This document shows positions 10,308 through 19,177 of a stretch of 64,000 nucleotides of DNA, piece after piece. The notes below the pieces were generated by a model. It was not told where the DNA came from, did no database searches, and was given only the letters and a program-made list of their open reading frames with translations. A program made the translations under genes and the position numbers. Numbering within the stretch: the first letter of the stretch is position 1; every line of letters begins with the position of its first letter. The DNA is from Kosakonia oryzae (GTDB taxonomy: Bacteria; Pseudomonadota; Gammaproteobacteria; Enterobacterales; Enterobacteriaceae): positions 3,410,001-3,474,000 of the forward strand of contig NZ_CP014007.2 of assembly GCF_001658025.2 (NCBI RefSeq). Direction: 5' to 3'.

Positions 10308-11990
10308 TTAAAACGTGACAGCAACGCGCCAGTTAACACTGACGTGATCGGGGCCGAGCCAGTCGGGGTAATGCAGCGGCGTGCCAACGGAGATCTGGCT
10401 GGCGAACCAGCGTCCGGCGCTGCCAAGCCCTGCAGACGCGCCCCACAGCGTGCCGGAGGCGTAGCGATCGAGCCGGTCTTTTTCCAGCCAGCCGCCATCC
10501 ACCGCCGCCGTGGCGCTGATCTGCCCGAACAGAGGCAACGTGAACAGTACGTAGTTGAGTTCGTTGCGCCAGTAACCGCCGTTGTCGCCGGAGAGATACT
10601 GTTCTTTAAAACCGCGCACGGAGCTTTCGCCGCCGAGCGTCAGGCGTTCGCTGCCGTAGAGCCTGTCCGGCGACCACTGCGCATACAGGCTGGTGAGCCA
10701 GACGATGTCGGCGCTGAACGGGCGCTGGAAGCTGGCGCTCAGGCTCCCTTTGCGGAACTGCGCGCGGGGTTCATCGCCACTTTTGCCTTCGTCGGTTGCG
10801 GCGTTAAACCACGGCATGCCGTGGCTGAAGGTCGGGTTGAAGGTCGCCACACCGCCCAGTACTTTCTGCGTATGGCTGATGCCCAGTTGCAGGCTGGAGA
10901 GATTGCGCGTGCTGCTGACCAGCGGCGCGTCGTTGAGCCAGTTGCGCGAGGAGCGCTGTGTGACGCCGGCGGTAAATGCGGTTTTGATATTGCCGTTGCG
11001 GAACACCACCCACGAACCGTTCAGGCGGTGCGTTTTGGTGTCACCGGTGGAGATCCACGGAAAGCCCTGATTGATAAGGGTGGTGCGGTAGTTGCTCCAG
11101 GCATAGCTGTAATCGAGCAGGCCGTAACCGTACGGCATGCTGAACCCGGCCTGAAAATTTTGCGCGTCATAGCCAGTGGCGAAATCGCTGCTGCGCCCGC
11201 CGCTCACCTGCCACTGCTCCGCCAGCCCCAGCAAATTACTGGCGGTCAGCGAACCATTTAATTGATCGTCACCGGTACTTTTCTGCCCGCTGTTATCCAG
11301 CGAAACCGAAGCACTTAACGGAAATTCCGGCGTGGCGGTTAAATTCACGCTGGAATAACCCGGTTCACTGTCGGGAACGATATCGATCTGCACCGGTTCA
11401 CGCCGCAGACGATTTATTTGTTCCATCCCCTGTTCGATATCCCGCAGATTAAGGATTTTCCCTTCCAGGCCAGGGAAAACCATTTTCAACATGCGCGGTG
11501 ATTCCCCCTCCAGCAGGATATGGCGTAATTTCCCTTCCAGCACGACAATGCGTAATTCGCCGTGCGATAAATCCTGCTCGGTGAGAAAAGCGCGGCTGGT
11601 AATATATCCCCGGCTGATATACCAGTCGGAAATCGCGGCGGTCAGTTCGGTTATTTTCGCCATATTCAGGCACTGATTCTGCCAGGGCGCAGTCAGTTTC
11701 TGCTGCGCTTTTTCGCTGATAAGCGTCACGCCGGAAAGGATGATGGTGTGAATATCAAAACAGGGGCCAGCGGCCTGCGGGGCAGACGTACTCTGGCCTG
11801 AGCGCGGCAGCGTGGTGCTGCGCTCCAGTTCATCACGCTGCTGCTGGCTCTGACGAAGCAGCTGTTCCTGCTGTTGACGGACAGCGTCACGGTCTGCCGG
11901 AGATAATGGCGCCGCCTGTGCCGTAAACGCGAGTAATAAAAAAAGAGCCGAACTACGAATGTAATTCAACGGTGATGTCATCCCTGCCAT
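10308..11990 (-). CDS. cdiB: CdiB-type two-partner secretion outer-membrane transporter (FhaC/ShlB family)
   Basis: Outer-membrane Omp85-family pore that exports CdiA from the periplasm to the surface. The 560 residues fit the family. A signal peptide ends near residue 26, followed by the Gln-rich N-terminal helix typical of TpsB proteins (about 29-60). Two POTRA domains cover about 75-225, with Cys77 and Cys107 in the first. A 16-strand-type barrel follows, with the conserved VRGF motif of loop 6 at about residues 458-461, and the last residue is Phe. It lies directly upstream of cdiA with an 11-bp gap, the usual cdiBA order. An alternative ATG three codons downstream (11981) is possible; neither start has a convincing ribosome binding site at good spacing. 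Confidence 0.88.
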   Translation of the reverse strand: MAGMTSPLNYIRSSALFLLLAFTAQAAPLSPADRDAVRQQQEQLLRQSQQQRDELERSTTLPRSGQSTSAPQAAGPCFDIHTIILSGVTLISEKAQQKLTAPWQNQCLNMAKITELTAAISDWYISRGYITSRAFLTEQDLSHGELRIVVLEGKLRHILLEGESPRMLKMVFPGLEGKILNLRDIEQGMEQINRLRREPVQIDIVPDSEPGYSSVNLTATPEFPLSASVSLDNSGQKSTGDDQLNGSLTASNLLGLAEQWQVSGGRSSDFATGYDAQNFQAGFSMPYGYGLLDYSYAWSNYRTTLINQGFPWISTGDTKTHRLNGSWVVFRNGNIKTAFTAGVTQRSSRNWLNDAPLVSSTRNLSSLQLGISHTQKVLGGVATFNPTFSHGMPWFNAATDEGKSGDEPRAQFRKGSLSASFQRPFSADIVWLTSLYAQWSPDRLYGSERLTLGGESSVRGFKEQYLSGDNGGYWRNELNYVLFTLPLFGQISATAAVDGGWLEKDRLDRYASGTLWGASAGLGSAGRWFASQISVGTPLHYPDWLGPDHVSVNWRVAVTF

Positions 11991-11999
11991 AAAGCAAAT

Positions 12000-12346
12000 T
12001 AATCAATGAGTGTGTTTTAATTCTCCTTTTTAAGGATGTTACTAAAGACAAAAAATAACAACAATTAATCCAACCGAAAAACAGATTTTATATTCACAAG
12101 TTTTACTTTGGGCGCTAAATTTATATCACCATTACACTGACCCATTGAATTAAATCTTGTCTATTCGTGCTATTTTGCCACTAAAATAATTAACAGAAAA
12201 TAAAACTTAACGAAAATTTCTTATAAAGATTTTAGTGTTGCTGCCGCTAATGAGATAACGCGTCCCGGTGTTGAGAAACCTTGCCGGGCAATTTAATAAG
12301 CAAACGATTGATGCGCGTTAATTTTAATAATAGAGAAAGGGAAAAC
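12000..12346. other. AT-rich divergent intergenic region between cdiB and a lipoprotein gene
   Basis: About 350 bp, clearly AT-rich compared with both flanking genes, holding the promoters of cdiB (minus) and the lipoprotein gene (plus). I could not fix convincing -35/-10 boxes. No ORF or RNA gene is recognisable. Such AT-rich divergent regions are common H-NS targets, but that is inference. Confidence 0.5.
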
Positions 12347-13024
12347 ATGAAAATTCAGTTTTTGATTACCGGTGCCTTATCCGCAGCATTGTTAAGCGGC
12401 TGCGCAACCAATACGACGTCTCATGCAGTGACCGCAAGTAACGGCAGCAAAGTGAGTGTTGACACCATGTTTGCCACTCCCCAAATGAACAACAACCTCA
12501 ATCCGGATCCTCTGCTACGTGAGGTCTCCCCCGTACAGTCAAGCGCCGGGATGGGGCTTGCCGTACTGGGCGCGGTTCTTGGCGGAGGGGTGAAGGGTAA
12601 TGTGTTCGATAAAAATACCTATAAAGGGACCTCTATTGATACCATGCGTGAACCCACCGCACGCTATTTAGCGCCGAAAGCGGAGGCCAAAATTCACGAC
12701 TGGCTGGAAAAAAATGGCGGCGGTTACGCCTATCAGGAAACGCTCTATATCGCAGCAACTCAGTGGTCACTGATTTATACCGATATGTCAGCCAAAAACA
12801 GCAATTATGATCTCACCTACCGGGTGCAGTTTTTTAAACGCCCTGAAGGTGGAAACGCCTTCAGCGCTAATATCACTGCTGAATGCGCACCGCCGGTGAA
12901 AACCGCGCCGTTAAGCGACTGGAAAGCCAATAACTACGCGAAAGTCAGCGAAGAGACGCAGAAAATGATGGATGCCTGCGTGCTTGAACTGGAGAACCAG
13001 TTGCCTCGTCTGCTGAAAAAATAA
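12347..13024 (+). CDS. Lipoprotein of unknown function
   Basis: 225 residues. A hydrophobic signal sequence ends in the lipobox LLSGC (Cys19), so the protein should be lipidated after cleavage; Ala-Thr follow the Cys, with no Asp at +2, which suggests an outer-membrane destination. A short Gly/Ala/Val-rich stretch lies at about residues 66-82, followed by a mixed soluble domain with three Trp (in DWLEK, TQWSL and SDWKA) and two late Cys. The ATG at 12347 is chosen because AGAAAGGGA sits just upstream and the signal peptide begins there; a longer frame to 12281 lacks these signs. It is divergent from cdiB. I recognise no family; the link to CDI rests only on position. Confidence 0.75.
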   Translation: MKIQFLITGALSAALLSGCATNTTSHAVTASNGSKVSVDTMFATPQMNNNLNPDPLLREVSPVQSSAGMGLAVLGAVLGGGVKGNVFDKNTYKGTSIDTMREPTARYLAPKAEAKIHDWLEKNGGGYAYQETLYIAATQWSLIYTDMSAKNSNYDLTYRVQFFKRPEGGNAFSANITAECAPPVKTAPLSDWKANNYAKVSEETQKMMDACVLELENQLPRLLKK

Positions 13025-13193
13025 AGGACCTGGGCGCAGGATATTTCACAGGTGATATCCTGTCGCTCGCTGACAAATCGCGCCGCACGTCTGAAATTGA
13101 AAGCGCAGTGCATTTGCCAACGCACATACACATGATGACGTGATAACCACTCTGTCCCCGAAAATAGTGCGTTAAGAATGACCTTAATCTTAT

Positions 13194-13223
13194 CCGGTGA
13201 AAGAAACAGCTCTCTTTCACCGG
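13194..13223. terminator. Stem-loop between convergent genes
   Basis: CCGGTGAAAGA (13194-13204) pairs perfectly with TCTTTCACCGG (13213-13223) across an 8-nt loop. It lies between the 3' ends of the lipoprotein gene and the chemotaxis receptor gene. There is no clear U-tract on either strand, so the terminator role is tentative. Confidence 0.4.
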
Positions 13224-13257
13224 TGAAGATTAATTAACTCGTTAACGTGTTGCGCTA

Positions 13258-14829
13258 TCAGGCATGTTGTGGAATCCGGAATACGCTGACCAGATCTTGC
13301 ATGACTCTGGCCTGTTCGTTAAGCATCTCAGAAGCGGCAACCGATTCCTCTACCAGCGCGGCGTTCTGCTGCGTCGTCGTATCGATCTGCCCGATGGCAA
13401 TATTAATTTGATGAACGCCATCGCTTTGCTCAAGGCTGGCCTGCTCGATTTCTCTTAGAATACTGGTGACGCTATCGACATTTTGTACCAGTTCATCCAT
13501 TTTTCCGTTTACCTGTCGTACCATCTCCAGCCCGCGAACGCTTTGCTGCGTTGAGTTCTCAATCAACGTCCTGATCTCCTTCGACGAATTGGCCGTTTTC
13601 TGGGCCAGATTGCGAACTTCCTGCGCCACGACGGCAAACCCTTTACCATGTTCACCCGCGCGCGCCGCTTCAACGGCAGCGTTAAGTGCCAAAATATTGG
13701 TCTGGAAGGCAATGGAATCAATCAGATTGATGATGTCAGACATTTTATCTGCGGAGCTGCTGATATTCTGAATCTCTTGCGTTAACGAAGCCATCAATTT
13801 TCCGTTATCCGTCACCGCATTACTCGCTCTCGCCGAAAGTTGTGAAGCATTCGCCGTATTATCGCCAGTATTTTTTACCGTTGCGGAAATCTGTTCCATT
13901 GACGATGCAGTCTGTTCGATAGAGCTGGCCTGCTCTTCCGTACGGGCTGATAAATCACGGGTTCCGGCCATAATTTGAGACGCGCCGGTCGCAATATTTT
14001 CGGCTCCGCCACGTATTTCCGTGACAATTTTTATTAATTCATCCTGCATATGAGAAATAGCGCTGGTCAGTTGCCCGGTTTCATCTTTTGATGTCACCTT
14101 TATCTCTTCCCCAAGATTGCCTTCGGCGATACGCGTAGCAGCTTCAACCGCATGTTTAATCGGAATAACAATAGCGCGTGAAATAACAATCGCCATGGTG
14201 GCGCCAAGAATCAGGCAAACTATCGCGATAATAATCATGACCATTTTTGACGTACTATAATCATGCAAAAAATCAGTATATGACGATTGCATTTCATCTC
14301 GCTGGAGATTGATAAAGGCATTAATTTTATCAATGTACTGCAATTCTTTTCCGCGCGTATTATTGGTATATTCCTCAATTGCTGAAACAGGATCTGACTG
14401 GATATTTTGTATCACCTTATTACGCGACTGGATATATAGCTTTCGCATGTCCGTAACATTGACTAAAAGCGCCTGGGATGCTGCATCGTCTGCCGCCGTG
14501 TTGAGCTGTTTATAGAGTTCGTTGATTTTTTCCGATCGTGCAGTCACTTCCTGCATTAACTGGCTTTGCTTTTGCGGATTTTTCTCTATTAATGCATTGA
14601 GGAACAGAGTCGTTGATGTATTAACTTCTCTGATAAGATTATTGCCCATTGCCGTGGTGGGATAATCCTCCGTGACAATTTTTGAGATCTTATTTTTGGC
14701 TTCATCCAGTCGATATAGCGCATTTCCGGCAATGAAAGCCAGTAACACGATCAGAATACCGAACGAAAAAATAATCTTATTTCTGATACTTATACCTGTC
14801 GGCTTTACTATGGTAGCTTTGTTTTTCAT
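13258..14829 (-). CDS. Methyl-accepting chemotaxis protein
   Basis: Inner-membrane receptor that signals through CheW/CheA to the flagellar motor. 523 residues. TM1 lies at about 18-36, a four-helix-bundle-type periplasmic sensor at about 40-192, TM2 at about 196-217 and HAMP at about 218-270. The cytoplasmic helical hairpin has the invariant tip region, including [20 protein letters not shown] near residues 373-392. The C-terminus ends in RIPQHA and lacks the NWETF-type CheR/CheB tether of Tsr/Tar, so it probably depends on major receptors for adaptation. The ligand is unknown. It is monocistronic, beside the CDI locus, with a sigma-28-like promoter about 60 bp upstream. Confidence 0.93.
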   Translation of the reverse strand: MKNKATIVKPTGISIRNKIIFSFGILIVLLAFIAGNALYRLDEAKNKISKIVTEDYPTTAMGNNLIREVNTSTTLFLNALIEKNPQKQSQLMQEVTARSEKINELYKQLNTAADDAASQALLVNVTDMRKLYIQSRNKVIQNIQSDPVSAIEEYTNNTRGKELQYIDKINAFINLQRDEMQSSYTDFLHDYSTSKMVMIIIAIVCLILGATMAIVISRAIVIPIKHAVEAATRIAEGNLGEEIKVTSKDETGQLTSAISHMQDELIKIVTEIRGGAENIATGASQIMAGTRDLSARTEEQASSIEQTASSMEQISATVKNTGDNTANASQLSARASNAVTDNGKLMASLTQEIQNISSSADKMSDIINLIDSIAFQTNILALNAAVEAARAGEHGKGFAVVAQEVRNLAQKTANSSKEIRTLIENSTQQSVRGLEMVRQVNGKMDELVQNVDSVTSILREIEQASLEQSDGVHQINIAIGQIDTTTQQNAALVEESVAASEMLNEQARVMQDLVSVFRIPQHA

Positions 14830-14889
14830 TATCTTTCCTTAGTGAATTAATAAGCACACCAACTGCGCAGTCGCAGATGGCATAGAAAA

Positions 14890-14916
14890 ATATCGGCAGG
14901 ATAATGATTTCTCTTA
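14890..14916 (-). promoter_or_regulatory. Sigma-28 (FliA)-type promoter of the chemotaxis receptor
   Basis: On the minus strand TAAG (14916-14913), 15 bases, then GCCGATAT (14897-14890). The sigma-28 consensus is TAAA-N15-GCCGATAA, so the match is 3/4 and 7/8 with ideal spacing. It would place the receptor in the late flagellar regulon. Confidence 0.65.
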
Positions 14917-15152
14917 GGTATTGATCGGAATAAACTTCAAAAAACACCATTACGATAGGTGATAACTATCAGAAAAGGGGCGATCGATCGTTTATTTATT
15001 TCTTATCGCTCGTCAATAAATAATTTAAAAATATCCCCCTCAACTTATCCAAAAATATTGATGAATTGGAAGATGCTTTCCGATGTTTTGTAAGTAAAAA
15101 AATAAAGTGAAATCTATCAGATTGCGTTTTTTCTTGCTTAAGAAGAACCGTA
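14917..15152. other. Non-coding AT-rich stretch
   Basis: Between the receptor promoter and the azoR-like fragment there is no recognisable gene. The only small structure seen is GATAG/CTATC (14954-14970). It probably consists of remnant sequence. Confidence 0.4.
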
Positions 15153-15186
15153 AACCCTGAGAAGCCTGAAGGCGATTCTCAGGGTT
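15153..15186 (-). terminator. Stem-loop after azoR-like fragment
   Basis: AACCCTGAGAA (15153-15163) pairs with TTCTCAGGGTT (15176-15186). The loop contains a further small hairpin, GCC TGAA GGC. It sits just downstream of the azoR-like stop codon and probably was that gene's terminator. The U-rich tail is poor. Confidence 0.5.
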
Positions 15187-15210
15187 ACGCTATGTAAGCT
15201 ATTTATTCCC

Positions 15211-15456
15211 TCATACTAAATTAAACTTTTGCAGGGTGTCGTTAATAGAAGCAATCGCGCTGGCAATTCCTTGTTGTTTAATCTCCTCACCTTTTGAGGC
15301 TCCTTCCGCGCGAATAAACCCGATATCACTGATTCCCAGAAAACCAAAAAACGAAGCCAGATAGTTTTCCTGAAAATCCATGCTCTGAAGCGGCGTCTGA
15401 TGGTAAAAACCACCCCGCGCGGATACAACGATAACTTTTTTACCGCCAGCCAGCCC
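15211..15456 (-). pseudogene. AzoR-like FMN-dependent NADH azoreductase/quinone reductase, C-terminal fragment
   Basis: The minus frame ending at the TGA at 15211-15213 encodes about 80 residues matching the C-terminal part of AzoR-family flavoproteins: LAGGKKVIVVSARGGFY, then QENYLASFFGFLGISDIGF and a final helix ending LQKFNLV. Full-length AzoR has about 200 residues, so some 120 N-terminal residues, including most of the FMN-binding fold, are missing, and there is no start codon. Homology stops near 15456, where a truncated regulator begins on the other strand. It is non-functional as seen. An overlapping open frame on the same strand is only a shadow. Confidence 0.8.
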
Positions 15457-15457
15457 A

Positions 15458-15781
15458 ATGGTGCCAGATATTGTTCGTTACCAACACATCGCTATCTCCG
15501 TTGAGCAACTCGCCGCACAACTGAATATGTCTTCACGAACGTTGCACAGGAAAATGGGGGAATTGTCTCAGGAAACGCCCAAAAGTTTTATCACCCGGGC
15601 GCGCATTGAAAACGCAGCCGTGTTGCTGGAAAAACCGGGAAAAACGTTAGCGCAGATTGCCGGCGAATGCGGTTACAGTGACGAAACGGCCTTTCGACGC
15701 GCCTTCATTAGCGTGATGGGCATGTCACCCGGCAGGTATAAGGAGTGGATTAAACAAAGAAGCGGCTTACAGCAGCCCTGA
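15458..15781 (+). pseudogene. AraC-family regulator, C-terminal DNA-binding fragment
   Basis: 107 residues covering just the two helix-turn-helix motifs of an AraC/XylS regulator. The first is at about residues 15-35 (VEQLAAQLNMSSRTLHRKMG), the second at about 63-85, ending in the family hallmark GMSPGRYK. Full-length relatives usually have 250-330 residues, so the N-terminal sensor domain is lost. The nominal ATG falls in sequence that reads as antisense azoR, showing that the start is accidental. A solo HTH protein of this size could in principle still bind DNA, but a deletion remnant is the simpler reading. Confidence 0.75.
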
Positions 15782-15923
15782 TACAGGATCTTTCCAGCCG
15801 CAGGAAGAGCCTGTTCACAGCAGGAACGGGAAAATTTCTCGATGGCTGGATATCCCTTTTCACGCTGACGTAAAAGGAAAATGAGCGCGGGAAGGGAGAA
15901 TTTCTCAGGCGAGTAGACAGGAG

Positions 15924-15960
15924 CCAGAAAAACAAAGGGGTTACCTTTCGGTAACCCCTT
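15924..15960 (-). terminator. Rho-independent terminator of serT
   Basis: On the minus strand AAGGGGTTACC, loop GAAA, GGTAACCCCTT, then TGTTTTTC. An 11-bp perfect stem with a T-run, directly after the tRNA. Confidence 0.9.
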
Positions 15961-15968
15961 GTTTAATC

Positions 15969-16056
15969 TGGCGGAAGCGCAGAGATTCGAACTCTGGAAC
16001 CCTTTCGGGTCGCCGGTTTTCAAGACCGGTGCCTTCAACCGCTCGGCCACACTTCC
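15969..16056 (-). tRNA. serT: tRNA-Ser(UGA)
   Basis: An 88-nt tRNA beginning GGAAGTG and ending CGCTTCCGCCA with encoded CCA. The anticodon stem CCGGT/ACCGG carries anticodon TGA. The long variable arm (GACCCGAAAGGGTTC region) and the TTCGAATC T-loop are class II serine features. It reads UCA and, by wobble, other UCN codons. Its 3' end faces the CDI/accessory region and its 5' side faces the core genes, the usual layout for a tRNA used as an island boundary. No second copy of its 3' end is seen within the window. Confidence 0.97.
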
Positions 16057-16068
16057 GGAATGAGGCGC

Positions 16069-16097
16069 ACTATAAACATCCCCGGGGCGTCTGTAAA
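16069..16097 (-). promoter_or_regulatory. serT promoter
   Basis: Minus-strand -35 TTTACA (16097-16092), 17-bp spacer, -10 TATAGT (16074-16069), then GCGCC, a GC-rich discriminator typical of stable-RNA genes under stringent control. Confidence 0.75.
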
Positions 16098-16197
16098 GAC
16101 TGAGAATGTTTGTTTGCCTGAAAAACAATCAAAAACGTGTTATTTGTCTGAAATATCAGCGTTATGATCGTTTATTCAGCACACTTCCCGGCAAAAC

Positions 16198-17826
16198 TTA
16201 GTGTTTCTTGATGTACAAATCTTTTGTCTGATAGACACCAAGGCTGTCAGGCGCAAAACCTCCAACCCACGGTTTCACCAGATGTGTACGCACATAATGG
16301 TAGACCGGAATGGCCGGAACATCCTGGGCGAGGAGATCTTCCGCTTGCTGGTAGTATTTCCCACGTTCAGCAACGTCCTTCGCTTTCGCCGCATTTTGCA
16401 TCGCTTCGTCATACGCCGGATTGCTGTACTTGCTGGTGTTTTCGCTGTCGCCGGTACGGAAGTTATTCAGGAAGGTCGCGGCATCATCATAGTCGGCAAT
16501 CCATGCGTAGCGTACCGCATCAAAATTACCGGTATGCATGGTATCCAGCATGGTTTTCCACTCCTGATTTTGCAGCTTCGCTTCCACGCCGAGGTTTTTC
16601 TTCCACATTGAACTGGCGGCAATGGCAATACGCTGATGCGTCTCCATGGTGTTATAAAGCAGATTGAAGCTCAGCGGATGCGACGCGTTGAACCCGGCTT
16701 CGCTGAGCAGCTTTTTCGCTTCGGCTATCCGCTTTTCACGCGGCCATGACGCATAATCCGGCGACGCGATTTTCACGCCGCCGATTTGCGGCTGGCTGAT
16801 AACCCAAGCCGGACGCTGCCCCTGCCCCATCACTTTATCGGCGATGATGTCCTTATCCAGCGCCATATTCAGCGCGCGGCGTACGCGCGGATCGTTAAAC
16901 GGCGCTTTGGTGGTATTAAACTCGTAATAATAGGTCGCCAGTTGCGGTGCGACATGTACCTGATCGCCCAGCGTTTTCTGTAATTGCGCGAACTGATTCA
17001 CCGGAATGGTGTAAGTAATATCGATTTCACCCGCTTTGTAGCGGTTAACATCCGCCGTTTCGGCATTAATGGGCAGATAGGTGACTTTATTAATTACCGT
17101 CTGTTTGTTGTTCCAGTAGCGTGCGTTGCGCTCGGCAACGATGCGTTCGTTGACCACCCAATCGGTGACCTTATACGCGCCGCTGGTAACGATATGCTCC
17201 GGTTTGGTCCATTTATCGCCAAAACGGTTAATCAGCACCGGATCGACCGGCACCAGCGACGGGTGCGCCAGCATCGCCAGGAACGCGGCCGTTGGCTGCG
17301 ACAACGTGACTTCCAGCGTTGAATCATCCAGCGCTTTTACGCCCAGCGTATCAGGCGATTTCTTGCCTAATGCAATCTCCGCCGCATTCAGAATGTGCAT
17401 GTTGCCAGGATAGCTGGCGTAAGGCGATGCGGTTTTCGGATCGACCAGACGCTGCCAGCTCCAGACCACATCTTTCGCGGTGATGGCGGTACCATCTGAC
17501 CAGGTGATGCCCGGACGCAAATGGAATACCCAGACCGTGTTGTCCTTGTTCTCCCATTTTTCCGCGAGGCGCGGTTCGATGGAACCGTCATTCCTGACTG
17601 CCACCAGCCCGTCGAAGATATCGCTGATAATATTAAATTCGACGTCGCTTTCTACTTTATGCGGGTCCAGTGAAGAGGGCTCGCTGCCATTGTTACGTAC
17701 CAGTTCCTGTTTTTCTGCCAGTACAGTTCCCGCTGGCACGGTTGCGGCAAACGCGCCACTGCATGCGCTCAGAATGCCGACAGCCAGCAGAGAAAGTGCA
17801 ATATGATTACGTGGTTGTGGTTTCAT
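16198..17826 (-). CDS. Oligopeptide ABC transporter substrate-binding protein (OppA/MppA family)
   Basis: Periplasmic solute-binding protein, 542 residues, family 5. After the signal it shows the OppA/MppA opening (P-GTVLAEKQELVRNNGSEP, then SLDPHK), with YPINAE-like and QNQEWKTM segments shared with OppA. It should bind short peptides or murein peptide for an Opp-type permease, whose membrane and ATPase genes are not here. The signal contains LSAC (Cys22) before AFA-AT, so either lipidation at Cys22 or ordinary cleavage after AFA is possible; OppA itself is not a lipoprotein. It is monocistronic between serT and yccA, where K-12 as I recall has no such gene. The substrate is inferred from family only. 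Confidence 0.9.
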   Translation of the reverse strand: MKPQPRNHIALSLLAVGILSACSGAFAATVPAGTVLAEKQELVRNNGSEPSSLDPHKVESDVEFNIISDIFDGLVAVRNDGSIEPRLAEKWENKDNTVWVFHLRPGITWSDGTAITAKDVVWSWQRLVDPKTASPYASYPGNMHILNAAEIALGKKSPDTLGVKALDDSTLEVTLSQPTAAFLAMLAHPSLVPVDPVLINRFGDKWTKPEHIVTSGAYKVTDWVVNERIVAERNARYWNNKQTVINKVTYLPINAETADVNRYKAGEIDITYTIPVNQFAQLQKTLGDQVHVAPQLATYYYEFNTTKAPFNDPRVRRALNMALDKDIIADKVMGQGQRPAWVISQPQIGGVKIASPDYASWPREKRIAEAKKLLSEAGFNASHPLSFNLLYNTMETHQRIAIAASSMWKKNLGVEAKLQNQEWKTMLDTMHTGNFDAVRYAWIADYDDAATFLNNFRTGDSENTSKYSNPAYDEAMQNAAKAKDVAERGKYYQQAEDLLAQDVPAIPVYHYVRTHLVKPWVGGFAPDSLGVYQTKDLYIKKH

Positions 17827-18099
17827 GTCCTTTTCACCTTATTCATTTATAGTATGCCGACGCGTTAACACTCTTAGCGCCCAACGATTTATATAGCAAT
17901 AGATTTCAGTGACATATAAGACACCAATATGGTTATGCTTCACATTAATCCCTTTATGCTGCCTGGAGCACATTTCTTCGCAGGAAATATTGTGCTGGTA
18001 ACCTTGCTTTATGAGTAAAGATGGGTAAAACAACTTTGTTACAAAGCCAGTCTTTTCTAGACTCGGCAAACAATTACATCTGTCATAAGAGAGTGACTC

Positions 18100-18759
18100 A
18101 TGGATCGTATTATTACTTCATCGCGTGACCGGAGTTCCCTGCTCAGCACGCACAAAGTTTTACGCAATACCTATTTTCTGCTCAGCCTGACGCTGGCGTT
18201 TTCCGCTATCACCGCCACAGCCAGCACTGTACTGATGTTGCCTTCGCCGGGGCTGATCCTGACGCTGGTGGGGATGTACGGTTTGATGTTCCTGACCTAT
18301 AAACTGGCCAACAAACCAACCGGTATTCTGGCGGCGTTCGCCTTCACCGGTTTCCTGGGTTATATCCTTGGGCCCATCCTGAACGCCTATCTGTCAGCCG
18401 GTATGGGTGATGTGATCGGGCTGGCGCTCGGCGGTACTGCGCTGGTGTTCTTCTGCTGCTCGGCTTACGTGCTGACCACGCGCAAAGATATGTCCTTCCT
18501 CAGCGGTATGCTGATGGCGGGCGTAGTGGTTGTGCTGATCGGTATGGTGGCAAACATCTTCCTGCAGCTACCGGCACTGCACCTGGCAATTAGCGCCGTG
18601 TTTATCCTGATTTCCAGCGGCGCGATTCTGTTTGAAACCAGCAACATCATTCACGGCGGCGAAACGAACTATATTCGCGCAACCGTCAGCTTGTACGTGT
18701 CGCTGTACAACATCTTTGTCAGCCTGCTGAGCATCCTCGGTTTTGCCAGCAGAGACTAA
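18100..18759 (+). CDS. yccA: FtsH modulator YccA, Bax inhibitor-1 family
   Basis: Inner-membrane protein of 219 residues with seven hydrophobic segments. It is a substrate and inhibitor of the membrane protease FtsH and protects SecY when translocation jams. The N-terminus [20 protein letters not shown] is cytosolic and is the part FtsH engages. The sequence and length match E. coli YccA. The gene is divergent from the peptide-binding protein gene and is closed by a strong terminator. Confidence 0.95.
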   Translation: MDRIITSSRDRSSLLSTHKVLRNTYFLLSLTLAFSAITATASTVLMLPSPGLILTLVGMYGLMFLTYKLANKPTGILAAFAFTGFLGYILGPILNAYLSAGMGDVIGLALGGTALVFFCCSAYVLTTRKDMSFLSGMLMAGVVVVLIGMVANIFLQLPALHLAISAVFILISSGAILFETSNIIHGGETNYIRATVSLYVSLYNIFVSLLSILGFASRD

Positions 18760-18777
18760 ACGGCACTGCTTTGCAAC

Positions 18778-18807
18778 AAGCCCCGCTTATGCGGGGCTTT
18801 GTTTTTT
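18778..18807 (+). terminator. yccA terminator
   Basis: AAGCCCCGC, loop TTAT, GCGGGGCTT, then TGTTTTTT; a classic intrinsic terminator 18 bp after the yccA stop. Confidence 0.92.
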
Positions 18808-18847
18808 GCTACACTGCCGCCGTTGTTGGCTGACGTTGTGAAAAACT

Positions 18848-19177
18848 ATGTTGATGTTTGAAGGCAAAGAAATTGAGACCGATAGCGAAGGCTATCTGAA
18901 AGATACCACCCTCTGGAGCGAAACTCTGGCAGAGGTTATTGCGCAACAAGAGAGCATTTCACTCTCCCCGGAACACTGGGAAGTGGTGCGCTTTGTGCGC
19001 GAATTTTATCTGGAATTTAATACCTCGCCGGCCATTCGCATGCTGGTAAAAGCAATGGCGAATAAATTTGGCGAAGAGAAAGGCAATAGCCGCTATCTGT
19101 ACCGCCTGTTCCCGAAAGGCCCGGCAAAACAGGCGACGAAAATCGCCGGCCTGCCTAAACCGGTGAAATGTATTTAA
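18848..19177 (+). CDS. tusE: Sulfurtransferase TusE
   Basis: DsrC-family sulfur carrier, 109 residues. It accepts sulfur from TusBCD and passes it to MnmA for 2-thiouridine formation at tRNA wobble position 34. The reactive Cys is the penultimate residue in the C-terminal arm PKPVKCI. Helices at about 40-90 carry the conserved [16 protein letters not shown] segment. Its stop overlaps the convergent acyP stop by 4 bp. Confidence 0.96.
   Translation: MLMFEGKEIETDSEGYLKDTTLWSETLAEVIAQQESISLSPEHWEVVRFVREFYLEFNTSPAIRMLVKAMANKFGEEKGNSRYLYRLFPKGPAKQATKIAGLPKPVKCI

Noticed and set aside
15216-15458. 80-codon minus-strand frame in the azoR region
   Set aside because: The neighbouring frame ending at 15211 gives clear AzoR homology, while this one gives a basic, featureless translation.
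15673-16128. 151-codon minus-strand frame covering serT
   Set aside because: It runs through the tRNA gene and its terminator and is therefore not coding.
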